The translations under genes and the position numbers were made by a program. Below are positions 33,296 through 41,979 of a stretch of 64,000 bases of DNA, one piece after another (position 1 is the first letter of the stretch; each line of letters begins with the position of its first letter). This stretch comes from Chitinophagales bacterium (GTDB taxonomy: Bacteria > Bacteroidota > Bacteroidia > Chitinophagales > UBA2359), in contig JAWKLZ010000003.1 of NCBI GenBank assembly GCA_041392475.1, positions 1,447,501 to 1,511,500 on the forward strand. The letters are read 5' to 3'. Under the pieces are notes generated by a model. It was not told the origin of the DNA. It saw only the letters and a program-made list of their open reading frames with translations, and did no database searches.

Positions 33296-35728
33296 ATGAT
33301 CAAAAATATACTACTCATTCTTTCTCTTTTGCTTATTACGATAGGCTTTTTAATAAGGGACTACCTCCCAAGCCTCAATGAATTTCAAGAAGATGGAACG
33401 CTTATCATAGACGTCTTCGAAGAAGATGTCATCATCAAACGAGACGAAAACGGAATACCCTATGTCTTTGCCAATAGTTTGGCAGATGTGATACGAGGTC
33501 AAGGGTTTGTAGCCGCACAAGATAGATTGTTTCAGATAACTTTGTACCAAAAAGTGATTGCAGGAAGACTATCGTCTGTGATTGGAGAAGCAGGTTATGA
33601 GTCGGACATAGAAATGAAAATCTTAGATATAGCTGGTAACGCCAAACGCCATGCGCCGTATTTGGATGAAGAAAGCCGAAATTACCTGCAATGGTATGCC
33701 GATGGCTTCAATGCCTATTTGAAGAACTGTGAAGACGAATTTCCTTTTGAGTTACAATTGTTGGAATTAGAGCCAGAACCTTTCACCGTCAAAAGCATAT
33801 TGTCCATCTTACATTTTGTAGGATTTACACATGGTCAAAACTACCGAGACGAAATCATGGGCTTGAATTTGGCAGCAGAATTGGGTGCAGCAAAAGCCAC
33901 AAAATTGCGCCCACTAAACATCAACCCCGACCGCAAAAATCCAATCAATCAAGTAATGGATTCACTTTTGGGAATGTCCAATGTGAAAATCCCCAATGTA
34001 AAAGCCTCCAATATAAAAATCCCCCTCCTTGGAGGGGTTAGGGGAGGTTTCGGTGCCCCCACAAGCCTCCCCTACACAGGCTCCAACAACTGGACAACCA
34101 ACGCCGAACATTCTCAAAACGGTGCACCCATCGTTTCCAACGATCCACATTTAGATGCACGAATTTTGCCAGGCACTTGGCACCCCGTTGGATTGTTTTG
34201 TCCACAAGGCAAGGCTATAGGGGGGGCAATTCCAGGCATACCAGGCATTTTAACAGGTAGAACCGAGCATTTAGCCTTTGGAATCACCAATGCTTATGGC
34301 GACAGCCAAGATTTGTTCATTGAAGAAGTCGACCCCAACAACTCTGCAAACTACATGGACAATGGCGAAAGCATACCCTTTGAAGTAAGAGAAATTGCCA
34401 TTACTACGAAGGGAAAAAATGCAAGTAGCCAAATCAAATTGCAGGTACGATATACCAAAAGAGGTCCGATTATCTCTGATTTCAAAGAATTTGGTATCAC
34501 CACTGAGCAGCCAATTTCCCTTCAATGGTCTTTGGCAAATATTACCTCTCCTGCAATAGGAATCAACCATTTATTAACTGCAAAAAATGTGTATGAAATG
34601 GATTCCCTCGTTGCAGCAAAGATAGATGTGATGTACTTCAATCTGGTTTTTGCAGACACCAAAGGCAACATCGGACACCGAAGCACAGGACAAATTCCGA
34701 TTCGAGCCAACTACAATGGAGCAACTGCTCAAACTGCTGATTCACTGCACAACTGGAAAGGATTTATTCCCAAAACCGAAATGCCTGGACAAATCAATCC
34801 TGCAAAAGGTTGGCTCGGCACTTCCAACCACGATGTTGTGCCAGACGATTACCCCTACTACTATTCCGCCCATTTTTCACCCAACTACCGCTACCTGCGC
34901 CAAAAAGAACTCATGGAGTCAAAACCTCAACTAAGTCCTGAAGACCATTGGAGCTTCATTTTGGATGTCACCAACTTACATGCCAAACGTTTTGCGCCCT
35001 TGTTTGCGAAAATTTTATTGAAGGAAAATGAAACAAAGGAAATGGGGCTTTTGCTGCAAAATTGGGACTATAAAGACGAAATTTCTTCAACGGCTGCAAC
35101 GGTTTTTCATGTATTGCATGAGGAGTTAGCAAGATTCGTTTTTGGAGATGATATGTCGCCTGAATTGTTGGATAAATACTTGAATATGCGCTACTATTGG
35201 CTGCAACGCTCAGATGAAATCATCGAAAAAGGAGAGGAGGAATGGTTGGATATTCAAACAACCGAAACGGCGGAAGATTTGGACAAACTTTTGGTGATGG
35301 CTGCAAAAGCAAGCAAAGAAAGATTGACCCAATTATTCGGCGAAAATAGGAACGATTGGACTTGGGGCAAAATGCACCCTATCACCTTTGTTAGCCCTTT
35401 GCGGCAAAAAGGTTTTGGTAGGGACTGGGTCGGTGGAGGTGTTCATCCCGCCAATGGCTCGGGCGAAACACTGAATCGGGGTCAATACGATTTGAAGGGC
35501 GAAAAATACGAAAGTCAGTGGTTTAGTTCGATGCGGATGGTGGCGGATTTGAGTGACGCTGAAAAAATTCGAGCTGTTGTTTCGGGCGGCAATGTGGCTC
35601 GGCAATTCCATCCTTATTTTGAGTCACAATTGGATGCTTGGCTGAGTGGTGAATGGCTGTATTGGTGGTTCGATGAGGCGAAAATTGAAGAACATACGGT
35701 GCATGAGTTGGTGTTGAAGCCCTTTTAA
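33296..35728 (+). CDS. Penicillin acylase-family protein (copy 2)
   Basis: An 810-residue Ntn-hydrolase precursor with an N-terminal membrane/signal segment (ILLILSLLLITIGFLI). The N-terminal part has DVIIKRDENGIPYVFANS and AAQDRLFQ. The nucleophile Ser263 is in YTGSNNWTTNAEHS, and SNDPHLD plus GTSNHDVVPDDYPYYY follow as in the family. The spacer before Ser263 (about 222-260) contains low-complexity repeats (SNVKIPNVKASNIKIP) and a palindromic element (LLGGVRGGFG). It would act in the periplasm on an acyl amide of unknown identity. Confidence 0.86.
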   Translation: MIKNILLILSLLLITIGFLIRDYLPSLNEFQEDGTLIIDVFEEDVIIKRDENGIPYVFANSLADVIRGQGFVAAQDRLFQITLYQKVIAGRLSSVIGEAGYESDIEMKILDIAGNAKRHAPYLDEESRNYLQWYADGFNAYLKNCEDEFPFELQLLELEPEPFTVKSILSILHFVGFTHGQNYRDEIMGLNLAAELGAAKATKLRPLNINPDRKNPINQVMDSLLGMSNVKIPNVKASNIKIPLLGGVRGGFGAPTSLPYTGSNNWTTNAEHSQNGAPIVSNDPHLDARILPGTWHPVGLFCPQGKAIGGAIPGIPGILTGRTEHLAFGITNAYGDSQDLFIEEVDPNNSANYMDNGESIPFEVREIAITTKGKNASSQIKLQVRYTKRGPIISDFKEFGITTEQPISLQWSLANITSPAIGINHLLTAKNVYEMDSLVAAKIDVMYFNLVFADTKGNIGHRSTGQIPIRANYNGATAQTADSLHNWKGFIPKTEMPGQINPAKGWLGTSNHDVVPDDYPYYYSAHFSPNYRYLRQKELMESKPQLSPEDHWSFILDVTNLHAKRFAPLFAKILLKENETKEMGLLLQNWDYKDEISSTAATVFHVLHEELARFVFGDDMSPELLDKYLNMRYYWLQRSDEIIEKGEEEWLDIQTTETAEDLDKLLVMAAKASKERLTQLFGENRNDWTWGKMHPITFVSPLRQKGFGRDWVGGGVHPANGSGETLNRGQYDLKGEKYESQWFSSMRMVADLSDAEKIRAVVSGGNVARQFHPYFESQLDAWLSGEWLYWWFDEAKIEEHTVHELVLKPF
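34019..34047. repeat. Palindromic element inside acylase copy 2
   Basis: Contains CCCCCTCCTTGGAGGGG followed by TTAGGGGAGG. It is in frame and codes IPLLGGVRGGF in the spacer peptide before Ser263. The same core (CCCCTCCTTGGAGGGG) is in the intergenic palindrome at 46233-46313. Confidence 0.7.
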
Positions 35729-35910
35729 ATTGTTGGAAAACACGACATCGAAGAAGGGGATGCCGTCCAACTGACGAGTCCACCAGGCAGCATCAAAAAA
35801 AGGGTGCAATCGATGCCCAATATCTTGACTTCTCCTACTTATTGCGGCCCTTTGGCAAAAACGCCTTACCATAAGAATATGCGGGTGAGGGTGAGGTTGG
35901 AGAAGGTTTG
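35729..35910 (+). pseudogene. C-terminal gene fragment, perhaps molybdopterin-oxidoreductase-like
   Basis: Directly after the acylase stop, in the same frame, an open segment reads IVGKHDIEEGDAVQLTSPPG, then SIKKRVQSMPNIL...YHKNMRVRVRLEKV before TGA. The pattern 'GD-V-L-SPxGSIK-RV' resembles the dinucleotide-binding C-terminal domain of molybdopterin oxidoreductases. There is no start codon context, and the rest of such a gene is absent. Confidence 0.35.
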
Positions 35911-36020
35911 ATTGTTGTTGCTTGGTGGGGAGTTTATCGAACTATAAAGTTATTGGAGTTGTTAGTCAAGCATATAAAAATCCCTACCCAAAAGCAGTTT
36001 ACAAAACTCATCTACTTTTG

Positions 36021-36826
36021 ATTTTATCGAAACTTTGGGCTTGGAAATAATTGAAGGGCGGGCTTTTGACCGCAATCTTTCAACGGATAGCATTACGACT
36101 TATATCCTCAATGAATCGGCAGTGAAAGGTTTTGGGTGGGAAAATCCTATTGGAAAAGAAATTACCGAAATGAATACTCACCAATCCGAAATAGTTCCTG
36201 GTAGAATTATTGGAGTTGTAAAAGACTTTCATACAGAAGGTTTTACCAAACAAATCAAGCCAATGATTTTGAACATCAATTCTCGATACAACTACAATGT
36301 AGCCATTCGAATCAGTTCCAACAATATTGCAGAAAGTTTGTCACACATTGAAGAAGTATGGACGGGTTTTGAACCTGAATATCCTTTTCACTATGATTTC
36401 CTTGACCAAAAATTTGCCTCGCTTTACAGTGCCGAAGAGCGACTGGGCAAGGTGTTTTTGTACTTCACTTTGTTGGCGATTTTCATTGCTTGCTTGGGTT
36501 TGTTTGGTTTGGCTTCTTACACTGCCGAACAGCGCACCAAAGAAATCGGTATTCGCAAAGTGTTGGGTGCTTCGATTGGCAACATTACCGTTCTACTCAC
36601 CAAAGAGTTCATTGTCTTGGTCTTAATATCCAACATCATCGCGTGGCCGATTGCCTACTTTATGATGCAAAAATGGACAGAAACCTTTGCTTATCCTGCT
36701 GATATTACGATTTGGACATTTGGTTTGGCGAGTATTTTGGGTTTGGTGATTGCGGTTGTGACAGTGAGTTTTCAAGCGGTCAAGGCTGCTGTTGGGAATC
36801 CTGTTCGGGCGTTGAGGTATGAATGA
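36021..36826 (+). pseudogene. 5'-truncated MacB/FtsX-type ABC transporter permease
   Basis: About 265 C-terminal residues of a Bacteroidota FtsX-like permease remain: DFIETLGLEIIEGRAFDRN, YILNESAVKGFGWENPIGKE, SLYSAEERLGKVFLYFTLLA, LGLFGLASYTAEQRTKEIG, VLGASIGNITVLLTKEF, and the ending VKAAVGNPVRALRYE. Intact members are about 800 residues, so the first two thirds are missing. The remaining frame is open and could start at ATG 36035. No ATPase partner is nearby. Confidence 0.75.
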
Positions 36827-36912
36827 TTTATTTTTGGGTGTTTGGGTTGGTAAATTGTGTTTGCGTGTTTAGGTGTTTAGGTATTAGTGTTGGCTTATAG
36901 AAGTAATGACAT

Positions 36913-37542
36913 TCAATTTAAACGAAAACAAATAGCCGTAGGAATATAGTTGGATATATCTTCACATTTTTCGGGAAATTTGCTTTTAGTTAGATAAACA
37001 AGCCTTTTTATTACTTCTATTGCTTCTTCGTCGCACCCATAACCTACGGATTTCACTACTTTGATTTCTTCTAAGTTGCAGTTTTTTCCAAAGCTATAGC
37101 TTAGTTCCACAATGCCTTCTACTCCTTCCTCTCTTGCCATTGGAGGATACTTGATTGCTACATAAACGAGTGGTTTTATTTTTCGGTTATAGCATTTGCT
37201 AAATCGTTTGGGAATGAAATTTTCCTTTAATGGCTGTTCCTCAATTTCTAACTTTTGACCTAATTGATAATGTTGAACCTCACTCAAAGAACCATCTTTG
37301 TGATACACCAGCCATTTTCCATCTTTCTGGTCGTTTAGGTATTGACCTGTTTCTTTGACATTTCCATTGAAGTGGTAAGAAGTGTACTCGCCCTGCTTGA
37401 TTTTTTTGTCTTTCTTCAAGACATGGTATTCTTCTTTCACGTTTTTGGTTTTGCCAAAAGTGACTCGTTTGAACTTCGTCTTTTGAGCAAATGCTTCATT
37501 GAAGGGAAATAATAGAAGTGCAAAAAATAAGTATTTCATCAT
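36913..37542 (-). CDS. Secreted protein with MORN-like repeats and TonB C-terminal domain
   Basis: A 209-residue protein with a signal peptide (YLFFALLLFPFNEAFAQ). The first half has YwqK/MORN-like repeats (QGEYTSYHFNGNVKETGQYL, DGKWLVYHKDGSLSE). The second half is a TonB C-terminal-like domain (YPPMAREEGVEGIVELSYSF; KSVGYGCDEEAIEVIKRL). Such proteins occur widely in Bacteroidota as energy-transducer-like or envelope proteins. It has no membrane anchor, so classical TonB function is doubtful. Confidence 0.75.
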   Translation of the reverse strand: MMKYLFFALLLFPFNEAFAQKTKFKRVTFGKTKNVKEEYHVLKKDKKIKQGEYTSYHFNGNVKETGQYLNDQKDGKWLVYHKDGSLSEVQHYQLGQKLEIEEQPLKENFIPKRFSKCYNRKIKPLVYVAIKYPPMAREEGVEGIVELSYSFGKNCNLEEIKVVKSVGYGCDEEAIEVIKRLVYLTKSKFPEKCEDISNYIPTAICFRLN

Positions 37543-37777
37543 CTTAATTTAGGCTTTTAATTTTGAAAAAGTCCTTCTAAATTAAGCATTTGTGGGGTAA
37601 TATTTTTTGATTTTTAGTAAGTGTGGAAAATCTACTATTATACGTAGTGAATCCTTCAATAAGTGTATTTTTCACAGAAACGAATTGTATTAACAATTGA
37701 AATCCGTTTTTTTATTGCAGTTGTGGGTCTTTTTTAGTAGTTTTAGACATTCTACTCTCCCTTCAATTGTATAGACT

Positions 37778-40138
37778 ATGAAGAACCTACTTTTACTCAC
37801 TATTTCCCTGTTTTTTTGTACTACTTTGTGGAGCAAGTGTTCTATCAGAATACAGGATTACTACCCTGATTATAAGGATGATACAGGACTGACCTATATT
37901 TTCAAAGTAAGAGACTATGCAAATTCTTCTCACTCTACTTGGGCTTTCGGGGACGGCGTTGTGAGAACTTTTGATTATAGCGGAGTGGGAAAAGACCGAA
38001 TGGAAATCCACCGCTACCAATTTCCAGGCATTTACCATGTAGTGGTTACTACCTGTGAAGGAGCAAAAGACGATGTTACGATTGTAGCAGAAGGAAATTA
38101 TTACATTCCTTCTTGTGAAGAACGGTTTGAATACAATATTGAAGTATTGCCCAAACATAATGAATTGAATTTGAATTTGAAATACCAACTCTATAACCAT
38201 ACAGCGTGGTTATTGGATGGCGAAAAATTGTTTTTGGGAGATAGCCTTAACGAAACCATTTATTATCCAAGCAAACGAGATTTGATTGTATCTTCTTGGG
38301 ACAAAAGTGGCTACTTTATGTGTAAAGACAAATTACTTTTGGATTTTGAAGTTGATTTTCATTCAGATTTTACTTATCGTCTTAATTCATATAACCATCC
38401 CCTCATGCACTTTTACAATAAGAGTTGGGGTGAAGAATACCTATCAACTTGGAGTTTTGGAGATGGTATTGTTTCTAATTACCTCAACCCAAGTCATAGC
38501 TTTACCGATGTTGGAACTTACGAAGTTTGCTTGTATGTAGAGGATACTACTTTGGTGCAAACTGCCAATCTTTGCCAAAAAGTGACAATAAATTGCATTG
38601 GAGATTTCACTTTTGAATTGGATACGGCTTATGCCAATGTCGTACATTTTAATTTCGAGAATACAGGTCTGGGTGTGTTGCCAGTTTTTACCTTCAGCAA
38701 TGGCGATGTAGTTCAACCTACCAAAACTTCTTTTACACACATATTTCCCGACACCTACAAAGACATTTCGGTATGTGCCAAAAGTCCTTTGGAGGGCTGT
38801 CCAGAATACTACTGTCATGCCATACAATTTTCTACCCGAACACGATGTGAAGCCAAATTTAAGGTACGTCCTCTTAGAGAGGGATTTTATTATTTCTTTG
38901 AAAACACCTCTGAATATGAAGGCGAAAACCCGTCATTCAACTGGAATCCTGCACCTTATGGCTATTACAGTGATAAAGATAGTACAGAACACATTATTCA
39001 TGGAAATTACCACAACTTCAATTCAACAAATCCAGTATTGAAACTCACTATGGAAGATGGCTGTTATTCAGAATATACAGGTGATAAGGTGTATTACGCC
39101 AAAGACATAGACCGCATTTTCAGACCTGCTCCTTGTTTTATTGTAACCGAAACTACTCCAAACGCTTATCAATTTGAAAACCTCACTCCTTTTGCACATT
39201 CTTATCTTTGGGATTTTGGAGATGGACTTACAGATACCAGTAAAAATGTTACTCACCATTACGAATCAGAAGGCTTTTATCAAGTTTGTTTGACTGCTTA
39301 TAAGGGAGGAGGTTTTACCGAAGTTGTCTCTCAAAGTTTTTGTGAATGGCTAAATATTGGCAATATAGACACCTGTGCAGCTCGATTTTTGCCGCTTAGA
39401 TACTATCAGTTTGACTATGGACATGTTCAATTCTACAATTTATCCTACGACAAGGAAAATACTGCGAATACTTATCATTGGGATTTTGGGGACGGAAACA
39501 TTTCTACCGAAATCACTCCGATACATCAATACGAACACCATGACACCTATGAGGTATGTTTGACATTAAAGAACGAAAATGGATGTGAGAGCCAATTTTG
39601 CGATGATATTTCAGCGGGGTGTACATCAGACATATCCGTCAGTGTATATAGCTCAAGAATTTATATAACAGATAACAGCTTGCATCACGGAGACATCTAT
39701 TCCCGAAATTGGAGAGTCAATGGAGATTACTTCAATGAGAATGATGAAGATAAAAAGTACATTGAAATAGACAATTACTCAGGTAAGTATAATATCAATG
39801 ATTTGGAAATTTGCTTGAGTTTGGATGGTAGAGTAGATTGCAGTGATTATTGTGTCCAAATGAAATCCTATACCAGCATTGAAAGTCGTCAAAACACTTC
39901 TTTATTCTATTCAACTTTCCCGAACCCCTTCAATCAAACCTTACATTTAGAGTTTCCTCAAAATACAAATCTCCTGCAAATCACAATTTTGGATGCGAGT
40001 GGAAAAATGATTTATTTCCATGATAATCCAAACAAGAAAATAACGCTTCAAACTGAATCTTGGCAAACAGGATTGTACTTTTTGCAGGTTGTCACACCAA
40101 CCGAAGTAAGCAGCCAGAGAATTTTGAAAATCGAGTAA
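37778..40138 (+). CDS. PKD-repeat protein with T9SS sorting domain
   Basis: A 786-residue secreted protein. The signal peptide is LLLLTISLFFCTTLWS. At least four PKD-type repeats are visible by their W-x-FGDG cores (TWAFGDG, TWSFGDG, LWDFGDG, HWDFGDG) followed by V-C-L strands. The C-terminal about 80 residues form a type A T9SS sorting domain (STFPNPFNQTLHLEF, then ILDASGKMI, and TGLYFLQV). It is thus exported by the type IX system and attached to or released from the cell surface. It is probably adhesive; there is no catalytic domain. Confidence 0.88.
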   Translation: MKNLLLLTISLFFCTTLWSKCSIRIQDYYPDYKDDTGLTYIFKVRDYANSSHSTWAFGDGVVRTFDYSGVGKDRMEIHRYQFPGIYHVVVTTCEGAKDDVTIVAEGNYYIPSCEERFEYNIEVLPKHNELNLNLKYQLYNHTAWLLDGEKLFLGDSLNETIYYPSKRDLIVSSWDKSGYFMCKDKLLLDFEVDFHSDFTYRLNSYNHPLMHFYNKSWGEEYLSTWSFGDGIVSNYLNPSHSFTDVGTYEVCLYVEDTTLVQTANLCQKVTINCIGDFTFELDTAYANVVHFNFENTGLGVLPVFTFSNGDVVQPTKTSFTHIFPDTYKDISVCAKSPLEGCPEYYCHAIQFSTRTRCEAKFKVRPLREGFYYFFENTSEYEGENPSFNWNPAPYGYYSDKDSTEHIIHGNYHNFNSTNPVLKLTMEDGCYSEYTGDKVYYAKDIDRIFRPAPCFIVTETTPNAYQFENLTPFAHSYLWDFGDGLTDTSKNVTHHYESEGFYQVCLTAYKGGGFTEVVSQSFCEWLNIGNIDTCAARFLPLRYYQFDYGHVQFYNLSYDKENTANTYHWDFGDGNISTEITPIHQYEHHDTYEVCLTLKNENGCESQFCDDISAGCTSDISVSVYSSRIYITDNSLHHGDIYSRNWRVNGDYFNENDEDKKYIEIDNYSGKYNINDLEICLSLDGRVDCSDYCVQMKSYTSIESRQNTSLFYSTFPNPFNQTLHLEFPQNTNLLQITILDASGKMIYFHDNPNKKITLQTESWQTGLYFLQVVTPTEVSSQRILKIE

Positions 40139-40142
40139 TGAT

Positions 40143-40323
40143 TTATCCTTTCACCGACTCCAATACCAGTTCATAATAATCCCGTTTCTGCCATTTCGAT
40201 TGCAGCCAAAGCGCATAGTTAATCGTTTCGTTTGAACCCAATTCTATGTCACCCAAATAAATAAAGCCACCCTTCAATTTCCTCCCCAAGAAAGAAGAAA
40301 CCAAAAGGCAGCTTAAAAAAAGT
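40143..40323 (-). pseudogene. Short C-terminal gene relic
   Basis: The minus strand holds an open segment of about 58 codons ending in GDIELGSNETINYALWLQSK then WQKRDYYELVLESVKG and TAA, with protein-like composition but no start codon. It lies in the 263-base gap between the PKD and susD genes. The family is not recognised. Confidence 0.35.
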
Positions 40324-40401
40324 CCTTATCATACTATTTTTAGCCAAATACAAGAATCAGAAGTCTTACCTCTTTCATCTTGGGTCATGCCTCTAAAAAA
40401 A

Positions 40402-41817
40402 TCAATACCCCTCATTCTGCACCATCACATCCCCATTGATCTGCAATTCTCGAATCGGAATCGGGAAAATATAGCGCAAAGGATTGTCGCCCGTAGTAGC
40501 TGCTACTTGATTGGTACGCAACAAATCAAAAGAACGATGGTTTTCAAATGCCAATTCCACGCGACGCTCATTCGCCACTGCCGCCAAAAAAGTCGTCAAA
40601 TCCATGCCACTGCCATAGTTGTGATTGCTGTCACCAAACGCCCGTTCTCTAAGCGTATTCAAAGCCGTCAAAGCCTTGTCTGTCAATGCACTATTGGCTT
40701 GTGCATCCGCTTCCGCCACAATCAAATACATTTCCGCCAACCTCGAAACAATAAAATTATCGTCATTGCTACTCAATCGAAAATACTTTTTCACAAAAGC
40801 GTCCGCCACCGTATAAGGAATGTCTGTATTACCCAAAGTCGCAGTCAATCGGCTGTCACCCGCTTCAAAAGCATTGTAAATACTTTGGGTAGGAGTGAAA
40901 CGCTGCAAAGCCCCTTGATTCGAGTCGAATAAGTCCCTCGCCAAGACATTGTCGTCCGCCAAAGCAGGCCCAAAGTCAATCTCAAAAATGGATTCGCCGC
41001 TAAATTCGGTCACAAAGTTGTTGGAGAAATTACCATTCAAAGCAAAATTACCGCTATTGATAACTGATTCCGCCGTTGAAGTAGCCTGAGCATACTGCCC
41101 CATATAGAGGTAAGCTCTTGCTAATAGAGCCGTTGCCGCCCATTTGTTCGCTCGTCCATCAGCATTTGCATCAGGTAAATCTGCTGCTGCTGACTGCAAA
41201 TCCGCCACTACCTGAGCATACACTTCCGAAACCGTGTTTCTACCAATCGTCTGCAAATCTCCTGGTCCTTCAATGGGCTGCAATACAATCGGTACACCCA
41301 AATCCTTAGTCGGACTGCCCACCGAACTAGTTGGCGGCAAAGCGTAAGTTCGCACCAAATCAAAATACGCCAATGCCCGCAAAAACTTGGCTTCTGCAAT
41401 GATACTATTTGCACCATCAATTGAAGCGGCTCTTTCGATGATGTTATTGGCTCGATTGATGACCTGATACATCGCATTCCAGATGCGTTCTGTGGTGATG
41501 TTATCGGAAGTTGCATCCAAATTGTCAATGTTGGTATAGGAGGTAAAAGTCGTAGTTGCCAATAAGTTGTCTGCAATCAAGTCACCCGCCACTGCAAAAC
41601 TCACTCCATAATAATCATATTCTACTGCGTTGGAGATGATTTGCGTTTGCAGTCCGTCATACGCTCCAATGAGAGCCAATTCTGCATCATCAAGGTTGGT
41701 AATCGCAGTCGCTGCATCGAATCGGGCAATGCCAATTGGTTCGGGTTCTAAGATGTCTTCACAACCTATTAGTGTGAAGAACATGAGGAAAAAGAAAAGC
41801 TGTTTTATATGTTTCAT
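40402..41817 (-). CDS. SusD/RagB-family nutrient-binding lipoprotein
   Basis: A 471-residue protein from ATG 41817 (MKHIKQLFFFLMFFTLIGC); the upstream ATG at 41865 falls inside the repeat region and would break the signal peptide. Lipobox TLIGCED. SusD features: helical TPR-like N-terminal half (AKFLRALAYFDLVRTYAL, then GVPIVLQP), and the end RRVELAFENHRSFDLLRTNQ, with PIPIRELQIN. It forms the lid on the SusC transporter and captures oligosaccharides or peptides. It lies downstream of susC as usual. Substrate-degrading enzymes are absent nearby. Confidence 0.93.
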   Translation of the reverse strand: MKHIKQLFFFLMFFTLIGCEDILEPEPIGIARFDAATAITNLDDAELALIGAYDGLQTQIISNAVEYDYYGVSFAVAGDLIADNLLATTTFTSYTNIDNLDATSDNITTERIWNAMYQVINRANNIIERAASIDGANSIIAEAKFLRALAYFDLVRTYALPPTSSVGSPTKDLGVPIVLQPIEGPGDLQTIGRNTVSEVYAQVVADLQSAAADLPDANADGRANKWAATALLARAYLYMGQYAQATSTAESVINSGNFALNGNFSNNFVTEFSGESIFEIDFGPALADDNVLARDLFDSNQGALQRFTPTQSIYNAFEAGDSRLTATLGNTDIPYTVADAFVKKYFRLSSNDDNFIVSRLAEMYLIVAEADAQANSALTDKALTALNTLRERAFGDSNHNYGSGMDLTTFLAAVANERRVELAFENHRSFDLLRTNQVAATTGDNPLRYIFPIPIRELQINGDVMVQNEGY

Positions 41818-41857
41818 TTGATATTTTTGTTTTATGGTTGAATTGTTATACTGTTGA

Positions 41858-41962
41858 GACAGCAAGGTGTAATCTTCGGAAGAATGGAGAAGGTGACATC
41901 TTGCTGTCGGACTTGGTTTTAAAGATTACACCTTTTTCGTTTCTCTACAAAGATGTCACCTT
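41858..41962. repeat. Four related 13-bp repeats between susC and susD
   Basis: AAGGTGTAATCTT (41864-41876) and AAGGTGACATCTT (41890-41902) have exact inverted partners AAGATTACACCTT (41922-41934) and AAGATGTCACCTT (41950-41962), in the order A-B-A'-B'. The first pair also forms an imperfect hairpin with arms 41858-41877 and 41889-41908. All four are nearly palindromic themselves. Confidence 0.8.
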
Positions 41963-41979
41963 TAAAACCATAAACACAT

